Part shown: positions 8,695-17,119 of the stretch, piece by piece
Position numbering within the stretch: position 1 is the stretch's first letter
Layout: the number at the start of each line of letters is the position of its first letter
Source of the DNA: an uncultured Rickettsiales bacterium
GTDB lineage: Bacteria; Pseudomonadota; Alphaproteobacteria; Rickettsiales; Deianiraeaceae
DNA: 36,980 nucleotides
NCBI GenBank assembly: GCA_905480015.1
Contig: CAJQOT010000038.1
Location: 1 to 36,980, forward strand
Reading direction: 5' to 3'
The notes under the pieces: generated by a model
What the model was told of the DNA's origin: nothing
The model's input: only the letters and a program-made list of their open reading frames with translations
The model's database searches: none
Program-made: the position numbers and the translations under genes

Positions 8695-9672
8695 ATGAAT
8701 GATAATAAACTTGAGAGGATTTTTGACGGTCAAATTCCTATTATTCTTGCACCAATGTCTGGTGTAACAGACTTGCCATTTCGCCAACTTACTGAACACT
8801 TCGGTGCATGTTATACAATTTCTGAAATGATAGCTTCTCGTGCTATGATTATACAAACGAAGCAATCTATGCAAAAACTTCAACATAAATGTAACGACAA
8901 AACAACGCATGCAGTTCAACTTGCAGGTTGCGACCCAGATGTAATGGCAGAGGCAGCTAAGTTAAATGAAGATTTAGGTGCCGATGTTATTGACATTAAC
9001 TTTGGCTGCCCTGTAAAAAAAGTTACCAATGGTCACGCTGGCTCTGCAATGATGAGAACCCCAGACCTTGCCATAGAAATCGTAAAATCAACTGTAAATG
9101 CAGTAAAAATTCCTGTAACGGTTAAAACTCGTATGGGATGGAATTCTGAAAATCTTAATGCTCCAGAATTATGCAAAGCCTTTGAGGGTGTCGGTGCAAA
9201 AATGATTACCATTCATGGAAGGACAAGGGCTCAAATGTATAATGGTAAGGCGGATTGGCAATTTATTAGCAAAGTAAAGAATGCAGTAAAAATTCCTGTA
9301 ATTTCTAACGGAGATATTAAAACATTTGCAGATATTGAGTCGGCTATTTCCCAAGGTGGAACAGATGGTGTGATGATTGGTCGTGGAGCTTATGGAAAAC
9401 CTTGGATTATTCATGAGATGCAGGCAAAACTTAATGGGGTCGAACCCACTGGCATTCCAAAAACACAGAAAGAAATTGCCGAAATTGCCCTTTGGCATTT
9501 AGAAGTAATGCGTGAATTTTATGATGAAAGAATTTGTGTCAACCTTTGCAAAAAACAGATTTCTTGGTATACAAGTGGAATGGAAGGGTCTTCAAGCTTA
9601 CGCGCACAAGTAAACACAAGTTTATCAACGAAAGATATTGAGCGGTTAATAAAGGATTTCTTTCTAATTTAA
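8695..9672 (+). CDS. dusB: tRNA-dihydrouridine synthase
   Basis: FMN enzyme that reduces uridines in the tRNA D-loop using NADPH. The 325-aa protein is a full-length Dus TIM barrel. It has the FMN-binding [15 protein letters not shown] (18-32), the active-site [20 protein letters not shown] with catalytic Cys105, [31 protein letters not shown], and the phosphate-binding [18 protein letters not shown]. It is most like the DusB/NifR3 group, although no fis gene follows. It lies 40 bases after nuoE. The Dus family is certain; the B subtype is probable. Confidence 0.93.
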   Translation: MNDNKLERIFDGQIPIILAPMSGVTDLPFRQLTEHFGACYTISEMIASRAMIIQTKQSMQKLQHKCNDKTTHAVQLAGCDPDVMAEAAKLNEDLGADVIDINFGCPVKKVTNGHAGSAMMRTPDLAIEIVKSTVNAVKIPVTVKTRMGWNSENLNAPELCKAFEGVGAKMITIHGRTRAQMYNGKADWQFISKVKNAVKIPVISNGDIKTFADIESAISQGGTDGVMIGRGAYGKPWIIHEMQAKLNGVEPTGIPKTQKEIAEIALWHLEVMREFYDERICVNLCKKQISWYTSGMEGSSSLRAQVNTSLSTKDIERLIKDFFLI

Positions 9673-9696
9673 TTAGCTTGTCGTCATTGCTAATAT

Positions 9697-9763
9697 AAAA
9701 TAGATCACTCATCATTCCACTTTAACATTAATAAATTGAGGGAATGTTATAACATTATCACAT
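9697..9763 (+). repeat. Diverged intergenic repeat, copy B
   Basis: This is the partner of 2238-2306, with about 75 percent identity by hand alignment and one 2-nt gap. It shares AAAATAGAT, TAACAT and ATCACAT. It follows the dus gene directly and precedes gcvH. Confidence 0.5.
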
Positions 9764-9968
9764 ATTTGGAGTAATGTTTGCTTCTACTTCTATCTACAAA
9801 ACAACGAAACAGTGAATGATACACTAAGCTTATTATAAAATAATAAAAAAATTCCTAATAAAATTTTAGAAGATAGAAGTTATGTATCAAATTTTATTAA
9901 AATTGATAAGAATAAATTCTCTTAAGTTATCTTAAACCTATTTAAATACGATTAATTAATAATTGTCC

Positions 9969-9997
9969 TTGACAAAGTAATATTACTTTCATATGTG
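9969..9997 (+). promoter_or_regulatory. Promoter of the gcvH-panB-panC operon
   Basis: TTGACA (9969-9974) is followed after 17 bases by TATGTG (9992-9997), 23 bases upstream of the gcvH ATG. The -35 is consensus and the -10 is acceptable. The leader would be very short. Confidence 0.6.
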
Positions 9998-10020
9998 TTT
10001 ATACACATTTACTATTTTAT

Positions 10021-10389
10021 ATGCAAATAAAGTATACAAAAGAACATGAATGGATTAAACTTGAAAGCAATATTGCTTCAATTGGCATTACACAGCACGC
10101 AACAGAGGCATTAGGAACACTTGTATTTGTTGAGTTACCAGAAGTGGGATCGGAAGTTTCTATTGGAGATTCATGCGGAGTTGTTGAGTCGGCAAAATCT
10201 GCAAGCGACGTCTACTCTCCCATCACAGGTAAAATTATTGAAGTAAATACATTAATTGAAGATGACCCAAGCATCATCAATAATTCAGAAGACGGAAATG
10301 CATGGATATGCAAAATCCAAATTATCAATAATAATGAACTTGATGACTATATGTCCCAAGAAGAGTATGCATCATTCTTACAAAAATAA
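10021..10389 (+). CDS. gcvH: Glycine cleavage system H protein
   Basis: Lipoyl carrier of the glycine cleavage complex. It shuttles the aminomethyl group between the P and T proteins and can also serve as a lipoyl donor in lipoate metabolism. The 122-aa length is usual. The start YTKEHEWIKLESNIASIGIT and the lipoylation block VVESAKSASDVYSPITG are typical; Lys59 is the modified residue. No gcvT, gcvP or lipA/lipB is present in the window. Its 3' end overlaps the next ORF by 23 bases, so it heads an operon with the pantothenate genes, which is not a usual partnership. Confidence 0.97.
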   Translation: MQIKYTKEHEWIKLESNIASIGITQHATEALGTLVFVELPEVGSEVSIGDSCGVVESAKSASDVYSPITGKIIEVNTLIEDDPSIINNSEDGNAWICKIQIINNNELDDYMSQEEYASFLQK

Positions 10390-11020
10390 CACAATACTAC
10401 TTCTATTGATACTATGCTCTTTAAAGACAACCTTCGCAATGGAGATAATAACAACGGATTTCAGTTCTATGTACAGTTTAAATGTTGCATCACAAGAAAT
10501 TACAATAAATACAGGAGGCTCCACGAATGTAACTTTAATTGACGAAAAAGAGTTAGATCATTATTTACAACTTGGTAATGTTGGAGACATCCTCGTCTCT
10601 TCGGACAAAACAATATGCAGTAAATTATCGCAAAAAGGTCTAGCAAGTCCAATGTACATCACAGAACTTTTTAAAGATTACCTTTACTATATTAATCAAG
10701 ACGCAAATAAAAAAGTAATTATTCTGACAACAGACTTCCTCCCTTCGTCAACACGCAACAAAATAAATCAAATTGCACACAAAATCAATTCTACAATCTT
10801 TATCAATAAAAAACATAACAGTTTATATCAAGAGGTATCAGGCTATATAAAGTCACAAACATCTATTTATGGATTTCATCCAACATTTGCAAATTTAAAC
10901 CTTCAAAAAAACACACTCAACAAAACATCATATGGTATATCATATTATGCATGCCCATTAGTAGGTCTACATCACAACACATACCAGACTTTAAAAAAAT
11001 ACTATGATCGCAATAAATAA
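10367..11020 (+). CDS. Predicted exported protein of unknown function in the pan operon
   Basis: I do not recognise this protein. Starting at the ATG at 10367, which overlaps gcvH by 23 bases, it is 217 aa. It opens with a good signal peptide: a short basic start, a run TILLLLILCSLK, and a likely cleavage after TTFA, just before MEII. A longer frame reaches back to 10256 inside gcvH but is implausible. An internal ATG about 24 codons on would delete the signal. The mature part has GNVGDILVSSD, KKVIILTTDFLPSS and YGFHPTFANLNL. It looks like a small soluble alpha/beta domain, and a periplasmic binding-type fold is only a guess. Its stop overlaps panB by 17 bases, so it is translationally linked to pantothenate synthesis. 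Confidence 0.8.
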   Translation: MHHSYKNNTILLLLILCSLKTTFAMEIITTDFSSMYSLNVASQEITINTGGSTNVTLIDEKELDHYLQLGNVGDILVSSDKTICSKLSQKGLASPMYITELFKDYLYYINQDANKKVIILTTDFLPSSTRNKINQIAHKINSTIFINKKHNSLYQEVSGYIKSQTSIYGFHPTFANLNLQKNTLNKTSYGISYYACPLVGLHHNTYQTLKKYYDRNK

Positions 11021-11738
11021 ACTACACTCTATCGCGAAGGAAAGAAAAATTAAAATGCTTACATCTTACACATCTAATATTGCAAGGTTCACGCAAACCA
11101 TTGCTGACATTCTACTCGTTGGTGATTCACTCGGCATGGTATTGTACAATATGCCATCAACACATGGCGTAACAATGGAAATGATGGAACTACACACCAA
11201 AGCAGTTTCTTCTGTGACAACGCAAGCAATAGTTATTGCAGATATGCCATTTGGATCATTTGAAGTATCTAAAGAAATTGCCTTCCAAAATGCTTGTAGA
11301 CTTATTATTGCAGGTGCAAATGGCGTTAAAATTGAAGGTGGTGAAGAAATTTCCGACACCATTACATTTCTTGCAAATCGTGGGATTCCTGTCGTTGGTC
11401 ATATTGGTTTAATGCCACAAAAAATTCATACAATTGGCAGTTATAGAAAAATCACAAATACAAATATAATAAAACACTTTCAATCCATTCAAAATGCAGG
11501 TGCCTCTGCCATTGTGATGGAAAATATTCACGACGACATTACAAATCAAATTGCTAAACAATTTCCTAATGCACTTACAATAGGCATTGGCGCAGGCACA
11601 AACTGTAAAGGACACGTTGCCGTTTTTGAAGACCTAATTAATCTTTCCACAGAAAATACTCCACCTTTTAGCCATCCAATTTTCGATGTTAAATCTCACA
11701 CAATACATCTTATGAAAGATTACTTTAACAACATATGA
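11004..11738 (+). CDS. panB: 3-methyl-2-oxobutanoate hydroxymethyltransferase
   Basis: Transfers a hydroxymethyl group from methylene-tetrahydrofolate to alpha-ketoisovalerate to give ketopantoate, the first step of pantothenate synthesis. The 244-aa protein is slightly shorter than the ~264-aa norm. Metal and substrate residues are present: LLVGDSLGMV with Asp41, VIADMPFGSF with Asp80, VKIEGGEE with Glu111, GHIGLMPQ, and VMEN with the catalytic Glu173. GIGAGTNCKG near the C-terminus is also typical. It overlaps the exported-protein gene by 17 bases and the following outer-membrane candidate by 4 (ATGA). The PanB one-carbon donor links it functionally to gcvH at the head of the operon. Confidence 0.95.
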   Translation: MIAINKLHSIAKERKIKMLTSYTSNIARFTQTIADILLVGDSLGMVLYNMPSTHGVTMEMMELHTKAVSSVTTQAIVIADMPFGSFEVSKEIAFQNACRLIIAGANGVKIEGGEEISDTITFLANRGIPVVGHIGLMPQKIHTIGSYRKITNTNIIKHFQSIQNAGASAIVMENIHDDITNQIAKQFPNALTIGIGAGTNCKGHVAVFEDLINLSTENTPPFSHPIFDVKSHTIHLMKDYFNNI

Positions 11739-12601
11739 CTCTAATTATACTTATCATAATCAGCACACTATGCGGAAACATCACATACGCTAGTGTCTAT
11801 AATGAAATTCCAAAAACATTCATAAAAAATAGCTCACACGCCAAAGAAATAAAATTTGGATACGATCTTTCTAATAACTCCCTACAAGATTCACAACAAA
11901 AAAAGACAACATTTCTGATTGAAGGCATCTTAAAAAATTCTATCATCAACCACACATCACGCTATCAAATTTCTAATGCAATCACAGAGACGGCAGTTGG
12001 AAGTATTGTCGCTAATACAGGTAGCACACTATTTCGCACAAATACAATTATTCCCCTTAAAGACTTCACAAAAGAAGAGAATCCTATTTCCATTACAGGT
12101 ATAATTTATGGAAGATTTTATGATTTTCACGACAAAGCATTTCTAACAAATAGTACAAAAGATATGATGGCAACATTTGGCATTGGGTTCTCACGAACAA
12201 ACATTTATACATTTGGCTTGTCCGTTGGCAGAAGAATCACGGATGTATTTTTTGGAACAACACCAGACACAATTAATGAATATATTTACCGTCCAAGTTT
12301 TATATATACCGATAAACTTCAAAATACAATTCCACACTTTATTAAAAAAATGCTTGAGCAAAGTAGTATTTTAAAAACTGCAATTTCAGATATCACCATT
12401 AAAGCTGAATACGCACATATTTTAGCAAAGAACACCAACATTGCACAATTATTATTTAGTGTTGAAAAACAAATATCCAAACACCTTGCAATATCATTTT
12501 CATATGACCGTGAAGTTAGCAAAACATCCAATAGATCTTCAAACCTAGTTAATACAAACATAATGGGAAGAATATCCACGGATTTAATTATCAAATTATG
12601 A
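11735..12601 (+). CDS. Predicted outer-membrane beta-barrel-like protein between panB and panC
   Basis: I do not recognise this 288-aa protein. It begins with a signal peptide (MTLIILIIISTLCG, with likely cleavage after ITYA). The mature part is rich in alternating polar/hydrophobic strands such as ISITGIIYGRFYDF, NIYTFGLSVGRRI and HLAISFSYDRE, and it ends in a strand ISTDLIIKL. That pattern suggests a small outer-membrane beta-barrel, perhaps of the DUF481/YdiY kind, but the terminal residue is Leu rather than the usual Phe. Start and stop overlap panB and panC by four bases each (ATGA), so it is an integral member of the operon. Function is unknown. Confidence 0.8.
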   Translation: MTLIILIIISTLCGNITYASVYNEIPKTFIKNSSHAKEIKFGYDLSNNSLQDSQQKKTTFLIEGILKNSIINHTSRYQISNAITETAVGSIVANTGSTLFRTNTIIPLKDFTKEENPISITGIIYGRFYDFHDKAFLTNSTKDMMATFGIGFSRTNIYTFGLSVGRRITDVFFGTTPDTINEYIYRPSFIYTDKLQNTIPHFIKKMLEQSSILKTAISDITIKAEYAHILAKNTNIAQLLFSVEKQISKHLAISFSYDREVSKTSNRSSNLVNTNIMGRISTDLIIKL

Positions 12602-13410
12602 TTGTCATAAACTCTAAAAAAAAACTCACAGAATATCTTTCTCATAACGCTAAAAAATATGCATTTATCCCCACAATGGGTAATTTACACGCAGGTCATA
12701 TCAGTTTAATACACACTGCAAAAAAATATTCAAAACATATTATTGTCTCAATATTTGTTAACCCAACACAATTTTCTGCAACAGAAGACTTTTCAACATA
12801 CCCACGCACTCAAAAAGTAGATATACAGCTATTAGAGCAAGAGAACATTGACATTGCGTACATACCCGCAATGGAAGATATATTTCCTACTCCATCAACA
12901 ATCTGGCTTGATATTCCGCATCTTACAAATATTTTATGTGGAAAATCTCGTCCACACTTTTTTAACGGAGTGATGACCGTATTATTAAAATTATTTTTTC
13001 AAATCAATCCTTATTTTGTTATTTTAGGTGAAAAAGACTACCAACAGTATTTAATTGTACATGAAATGGTTGCGTCTATCGGCATTGATACGCAAGTCAT
13101 TTCTTCGCCAATCATTCGCAATCAAAATGGACTGGCACTATCCTCTCGCAACATAAAGCTACACAATGTTAAACAAGCAGAGGAAATCAATAAAATTTTA
13201 TTTGAATATGCAAAGACAATTACAACAAAAGAAGACCTTGAAAGTTGTAAAAACAAACTTTTGATTGTTGTCGATGAACTTGATTATTTAGAAATTCGCC
13301 ACAAAAGTGACTTAACAAAATTTCAAAACAACGTGAATTTAAAAGATTATCGCCTATTTTTTGCAGGCAAAATTAATGGTGTTCGCCTTATTGACAACAT
13401 TGCATTGTAA
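12598..13410 (+). CDS. panC: Pantothenate synthetase (pantoate--beta-alanine ligase)
   Basis: ATP-dependent ligase joining pantoate and beta-alanine to form pantothenate. The 270-aa protein has the HIGH-type nucleotide motif IPTMGNLHAGHISLI (about residues 24-38). It also has SIFVNPTQFSATEDFSTYPR, VILGEKDYQQY and GLALSSRN, all conserved in PanC. It overlaps the preceding gene by four bases and ends the operon. panE, which makes pantoate, and panD, which makes beta-alanine, are not in the window. Whether the pathway is complete cannot be judged here. Confidence 0.95.
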   Translation: MIVINSKKKLTEYLSHNAKKYAFIPTMGNLHAGHISLIHTAKKYSKHIIVSIFVNPTQFSATEDFSTYPRTQKVDIQLLEQENIDIAYIPAMEDIFPTPSTIWLDIPHLTNILCGKSRPHFFNGVMTVLLKLFFQINPYFVILGEKDYQQYLIVHEMVASIGIDTQVISSPIIRNQNGLALSSRNIKLHNVKQAEEINKILFEYAKTITTKEDLESCKNKLLIVVDELDYLEIRHKSDLTKFQNNVNLKDYRLFFAGKINGVRLIDNIAL

Positions 13411-13448
13411 AACTGGATACAGTCAAAATGTCTCTGATGTATCCAGTT
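13411..13448. terminator. Hairpin between convergent panC and the 316-aa gene
   Basis: Perfect 10-bp inverted repeat AACTGGATAC (13411-13420) / GTATCCAGTT (13439-13448) with an 18-nt loop. It starts right after the panC stop and ends seven bases before the stop of the minus-strand gene. It has no T-run on either side, so a bidirectional terminator or mRNA-end stabiliser is likely but not proven. Confidence 0.55.
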
Positions 13449-13454
13449 ATATAT

Positions 13455-14405
13455 CTATCGCTGTGCTGTTGCACCCTGATGCCGTTCTGGTGCACCCTGA
13501 TGCTGTGCTGTTGCACCCTGATCCTTTGCTGTTGCACCCTGATCCTTTACTATTGCTCTTGTCAGATTACAATCAGTACATTTGTCTTGTGCACCACTAA
13601 AGTTACCCAACCCTTTAAAAACTTCAGGCAGCAGTTTCAGTGCATCCAGTGACGGTAATGCTGTTGCATCTTTAAAAGGCTCCAGTGACAGTAATGCTGT
13701 TGCACCTTTATTGCACGTAAATGTGTATCCTTCACCTTTCTTAAGTTCTTCATCATCCTTGCACCAATTATCTCGTTCTCTCTTCTGTTCTCTCTCCTGT
13801 TCTGCTTTCTCATCTCGTTCTCTCTCCCATTCTGCTTGCTCATCTTGTTTCCTCTGAAGTTCTGCATTATATTGTTTTTCCATATCTGCTGCTCTCTGAA
13901 CTTTTTCTTGCTTCTCTTGTTTTTCCTTCTCTTTTGTTTTCTCAATTTGCCTTTCCTTCTCCGCATGTATTTCTTTAATTTCGCTCTCTATTACATTTCG
14001 TAATTCTTTGTTTATTACTTTATTTGATTCTAATACATCTAATATATCTAATATACCTAATACCTTCCTTGTGCTTAATACACCATTGACACGTACACAC
14101 TCCGTTCTACCTTCTAAAAGCATTCCTAAGCTATCCCATTTATATATTATGCTTTCTTGACGCTTGCTTTGTTCACTACCACTACCAAGTTCTTGCTTAA
14201 TTTTATCAAATGTAAAACGCACTAATATATTGCCTTCATATTTATTGTCTTTATATTCCCCTTCCTCTATGTTGCGTGCATATTCATTTCTTTTGTTTGA
14301 CAAATAGTGAATTTTATTTCTCTCATCGTTTGTGTCAACAGTAAGCATTATTTTCAGTGCTTTTTTGTCACTTGAACTATGGCATTTTAATACTTTTATA
14401 GTCAT
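13455..14405 (-). CDS. Charged coiled-coil protein with C-terminal 7-residue repeats
   Basis: Unrecognised. I start it at the ATG at 14405 (MTIKVLKCHSSSDKK, 316 aa). The frame is open to an ATG at 14483, which would add 26 hydrophobic/Cys-rich residues. Residues ~20-140 look globular. Then comes a highly charged coiled-coil stretch of about 75 residues rich in E, K, R and Q (KEIHAEKERQIEKTKEKEK onward). After that come the repeats KGATALLSLEPFK / DATALPSLDALK, and finally four copies of a 7-residue unit such as KDQGATA, encoded by 21-nt tandem repeats. There is no signal peptide with the shorter start. It is divergent from virD4. The repeats and coiled coil suggest a host-interacting or structural protein, possibly a T4SS substrate, but this is inference. 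Confidence 0.75.
   Translation of the reverse strand: MTIKVLKCHSSSDKKALKIMLTVDTNDERNKIHYLSNKRNEYARNIEEGEYKDNKYEGNILVRFTFDKIKQELGSGSEQSKRQESIIYKWDSLGMLLEGRTECVRVNGVLSTRKVLGILDILDVLESNKVINKELRNVIESEIKEIHAEKERQIEKTKEKEKQEKQEKVQRAADMEKQYNAELQRKQDEQAEWERERDEKAEQEREQKRERDNWCKDDEELKKGEGYTFTCNKGATALLSLEPFKDATALPSLDALKLLPEVFKGLGNFSGAQDKCTDCNLTRAIVKDQGATAKDQGATAQHQGAPERHQGATAQR
13461..13557 (-). repeat. 21-nt tandem repeats coding (KDQGATA)-like units
   Basis: About 4.5 units of 21 nt lie at the 3' end of the 316-aa gene. On the plus strand they share TGTTGCACCCTGAT. The first and third units differ at one base, and the reading frame is kept. Confidence 0.85.
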
Positions 14406-14527
14406 ATATTTAATAAAAATTAGTAGTTCATAAAAAAATAATAGCATATTATTACACCAAGTGCAACAATTATTTTTACACATACAGATATTTCTACCTC
14501 CTCAAGGTGACTTGTTGTAGAAAATCT

Positions 14528-14556
14528 TTGACAACATAAATAATATCTACATAAAT
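14528..14556 (+). promoter_or_regulatory. virD4 promoter
   Basis: TTGACA (14528-14533), a 17-base spacer, then ATAAAT (14551-14556), 28 bases before the virD4 ATG. A 10-bp inverted repeat (ATAATATCTA / TAGATATTAT, 13-nt loop, about 14540-14572) overlaps the -10 and could be an operator. Confidence 0.6.
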
Positions 14557-14583
14557 ATATTATAGATATTATCTACAAGTAAA

Positions 14584-16446
14584 ATGGCAGGCAAGGCAGC
14601 GAGTGCAAAATTTGATGCATACTCCGACACAAGGTTTTCAAAAAACTTTATGATTATGTCATCTGTAACATTTCTAACGCTATTTGTTGTCAGTTATATT
14701 TCATGGACATCACTCGCATTATTGATTGAAGGGTATGTAAAATATTCCACTTCCATAAAGCTTGGTTTCAAGGCTCATGTTTGGCATTTATATAGAATAT
14801 TTACAACATACTGGTTACACTATATACACTACCATCATATTCTTCACTTTTATTCTCAATCATTTCTTATACCAAAGCTTTTTGTGGCAACTTTTGTGCC
14901 GTACGGCACTACAGCATTATTAGTTTGGGTTTTTCGCTATCAATTGACGGAAGCTCATCCGTTTAAAGCATCGGAAGAATTACATGGTGATGCACACTGG
15001 GCATCTTTTTCAGAAATTAAGAAATCTGGGTTATTTGAAAAGGAGGGTATGTTAATGGGTGAGTGGAAAAAAGACAAATATTTTGTTATTAACGACTATC
15101 AGCATACACTACTGTTCGCTCCTACTGGTTCTGGTAAAGGTGTGGGATTTGTAATACCGAACTTATTATTTTGGAGAGAATCTGTTTTTGTGCATGATAT
15201 CAAACTAGAAAACCTTGAGCTTACAAGTGGATATAGAAGTAAGGTTTTAAAACAAAAAGTTTATGGCTGGGTTCCTGCATCCTCGGAGGGGAAAAGTCAT
15301 TGTTATAATCCATTAGATTGGATTTCATCTAAACCAGGGCAAATGGTAGATGATGTTCAAAAAATTGGCAATATTTTAATTGAGAAGCAAGAGTTTTGGG
15401 AAAATGAAGCAAGAGCACTTGTGACAGGAGTAATTTTATTCCTGATAGCTGACGATACAAAGCCACAAACATTTGGAGAGGTCGTGCGTACACTAAGAAG
15501 TGATGATACTGCTCATATGCTAGCTTCTGGGCTGGACGTATTTGGTGCTAAAATGCACCCTGTGGGATATATGAACCTTGCGGCATTTCTTCAAAAAGCG
15601 GAAAAAGAGCGATCGGGGTGTGTTTCTACCGCTAACTCAAGGCTTGACCTTTGGGCAAACCCTATGATTGATAAAACAACTTCAAGGAGTGACTTTGATA
15701 TATCTACATTTAAAGTTACACCGACAACCGTATACGTTGGTCTAACACCCGATAACATTCAACGGCTCCGTCCCTTGATGTCAATGTTTTATCAGCAAGC
15801 ATCGCAATTTTTAACACGATGGATGCCGAAGCCAGAAGAAAAATATGGTGTATTATTTTTAATGGATGAATTTCCAACGCTTGGTAAAATGGAGCAGTTT
15901 CTTTCGGGAATTGCTTACTTTCGTGGATACAAAGTGAAACTTTTCTTGGTAATTCAAGATACTCAACAACTTAAAACTGCATATGAAGATTCTGGTATGA
16001 ATTCATTTCTTTCAAACTCTACATATCGTGTTACCTTTGCTGCCAATAACACTGAAACGGCAAAATTAATTTCTGAACTTATTGGTAATAAAACTGTTGC
16101 AACGGAGTCAATGAATAAGCCAAAATATTTTGATTTCAGCCCTGCAAGTAGGTCCGTGCATCTTTCTAAAAGCCAAAGAGCATTACTTCTTCCGCAAGAG
16201 GTTATATCATTAAATCGCAGATTACAAATTATTTTAATTGAAGCCTCAAACCCTATACAATGCAATAAAATATTATATTATAAAGATAAATTCTTTATAA
16301 AAAGACTATTAAAAGGTATTGAATTACCAACTCAAGAAATCACTCTTGGAAACCAAAGCAAAGACACACTTGACGCTGAAATACCAGAAACACAACTTCT
16401 TGCCAACCACCCAGATGCACATCAACAGAAAAAAAATGCTGCATAA
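14584..16446 (+). CDS. virD4: Type IV secretion coupling protein VirD4
   Basis: Hexameric inner-membrane ATPase that recruits DNA or protein substrates to the type IV secretion channel. The 620-aa protein has two N-terminal membrane segments (about residues 23-50 and 95-120). ELHGDAHWASFSEIKKSGL and the Walker A APTGSGKG (179-186) follow, then FWRESVFVHDIKLENLELTS, CYNPLDWISSKPGQMVDDVQ and Walker B VLFLMDEF (423-430). The closing motor motif IQDTQQLKTAYEDSG is also present. The sequence style fits rickettsial-type P-T4SS coupling proteins. No other vir gene is adjacent; virB3 lies about 17 kb away. The extreme C-terminus (LLANHPDAHQQKKNAA) is polar. Confidence 0.96.
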   Translation: MAGKAASAKFDAYSDTRFSKNFMIMSSVTFLTLFVVSYISWTSLALLIEGYVKYSTSIKLGFKAHVWHLYRIFTTYWLHYIHYHHILHFYSQSFLIPKLFVATFVPYGTTALLVWVFRYQLTEAHPFKASEELHGDAHWASFSEIKKSGLFEKEGMLMGEWKKDKYFVINDYQHTLLFAPTGSGKGVGFVIPNLLFWRESVFVHDIKLENLELTSGYRSKVLKQKVYGWVPASSEGKSHCYNPLDWISSKPGQMVDDVQKIGNILIEKQEFWENEARALVTGVILFLIADDTKPQTFGEVVRTLRSDDTAHMLASGLDVFGAKMHPVGYMNLAAFLQKAEKERSGCVSTANSRLDLWANPMIDKTTSRSDFDISTFKVTPTTVYVGLTPDNIQRLRPLMSMFYQQASQFLTRWMPKPEEKYGVLFLMDEFPTLGKMEQFLSGIAYFRGYKVKLFLVIQDTQQLKTAYEDSGMNSFLSNSTYRVTFAANNTETAKLISELIGNKTVATESMNKPKYFDFSPASRSVHLSKSQRALLLPQEVISLNRRLQIILIEASNPIQCNKILYYKDKFFIKRLLKGIELPTQEITLGNQSKDTLDAEIPETQLLANHPDAHQQKKNAA

Positions 16447-16452
16447 TGTATA

Positions 16453-16479
16453 TTTAAAATATAAAATATATATTTTAAA
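16453..16479 (+). terminator. AT-only hairpin after virD4
   Basis: Perfect 10-bp inverted repeat TTTAAAATAT (16453-16462) / ATATTTTAAA (16470-16479), seven bases past the virD4 stop. It has no GC pairs and no T-run, so its termination value is doubtful. Confidence 0.35.
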
Positions 16480-16597
16480 GTGAAAATATTTCTTGCATTT
16501 TAAAAAAATTAAATTAAATGGGTTTTTTTGTATTTTCAACTTGATATATATATTTATATAATATGATATAAGAAATAATATTATATCCATTGTATAT

Positions 16598-17110
16598 ATG
16601 ACGGAAAGTACAAAAATACCTCGCAAAAGAGGGCAAAAAATTGCCCCTAGTAAAATTGATCAACTCATTGGTATGAGAATACGAATTGCTAGGAATATGT
16701 CCAATAAGAACCAAGACGCACTTGCACAACGCCTAGGAGTGACTCTGCAACAAATCCAAAAATATGAAAATGGGAAGAATAAAATTTCCGTCAACACTTT
16801 AACTCAAATTTCTGAGTATTTCAATATTCCAATTACATATTTTATTCCAAATAAAATTGGAACTGTAGAAGAAAACACGCAAGAAACACTACAACTATTC
16901 AATCAAAACCCTAATGTACATATTGCCGAAGAATGGAAACCTATTGGCGGAACAACAAATAACAATGAAGACGGGAATGTAGAAAGTGATGATTCACACA
17001 AAATTGTATTGCAAATTATGGAAACTATAATTCAAATCAAAGACCATGACAAACAAAAGGAAGCAATTAGGTATCTTAAAACACTGCAAGATAGAAAAAC
17101 AAAGCAATGA
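16598..17110 (+). CDS. XRE-family DNA-binding regulator (copy 1)
   Basis: A 170-aa transcriptional regulator with a Cro/C1-type helix-turn-helix at about residues 23-80. The core reads GMRIRIARNM, DALAQRLGVTLQQIQKYENG and KNKISVNTLTQISEYFNIPI. Such one-domain regulators are frequent in intracellular alphaproteobacteria. The C-terminal ~80 residues are Asn/Glu-rich, with a final helix QIMETIIQIKDHDKQKEAIR. It is closely similar to the second XRE protein at 22063-22383 over the first ~87 residues, but that one lacks the C-terminal part. It follows virD4 after 151 bases and is followed by an intrinsic terminator. Targets are unknown. Confidence 0.93.
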   Translation: MTESTKIPRKRGQKIAPSKIDQLIGMRIRIARNMSNKNQDALAQRLGVTLQQIQKYENGKNKISVNTLTQISEYFNIPITYFIPNKIGTVEENTQETLQLFNQNPNVHIAEEWKPIGGTTNNNEDGNVESDDSHKIVLQIMETIIQIKDHDKQKEAIRYLKTLQDRKTKQ

Positions 17111-17119
17111 TATCTGACG

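Larger units (their letters stand above)
9673..10020. other. Intergenic region upstream of the gcvH-panC operon
   Basis: This 348-base region has no credible ORF. It contains repeat copy B (9697-9763) and an 11-bp inverted repeat (TAATAAAATTT at 9856-9866 with AAATTTTATTA at 9889-9899). It also holds the palindromic motif TTAAGTTATCTTAA near 9915-9930 and a good promoter at 9969-9997. Confidence 0.6.

Noticed and set aside
13461-13557. CRISPR-like array from 21-nt repeats
   Set aside because: The repeats are contiguous without spacers, keep a reading frame and belong to a coding C-terminus.
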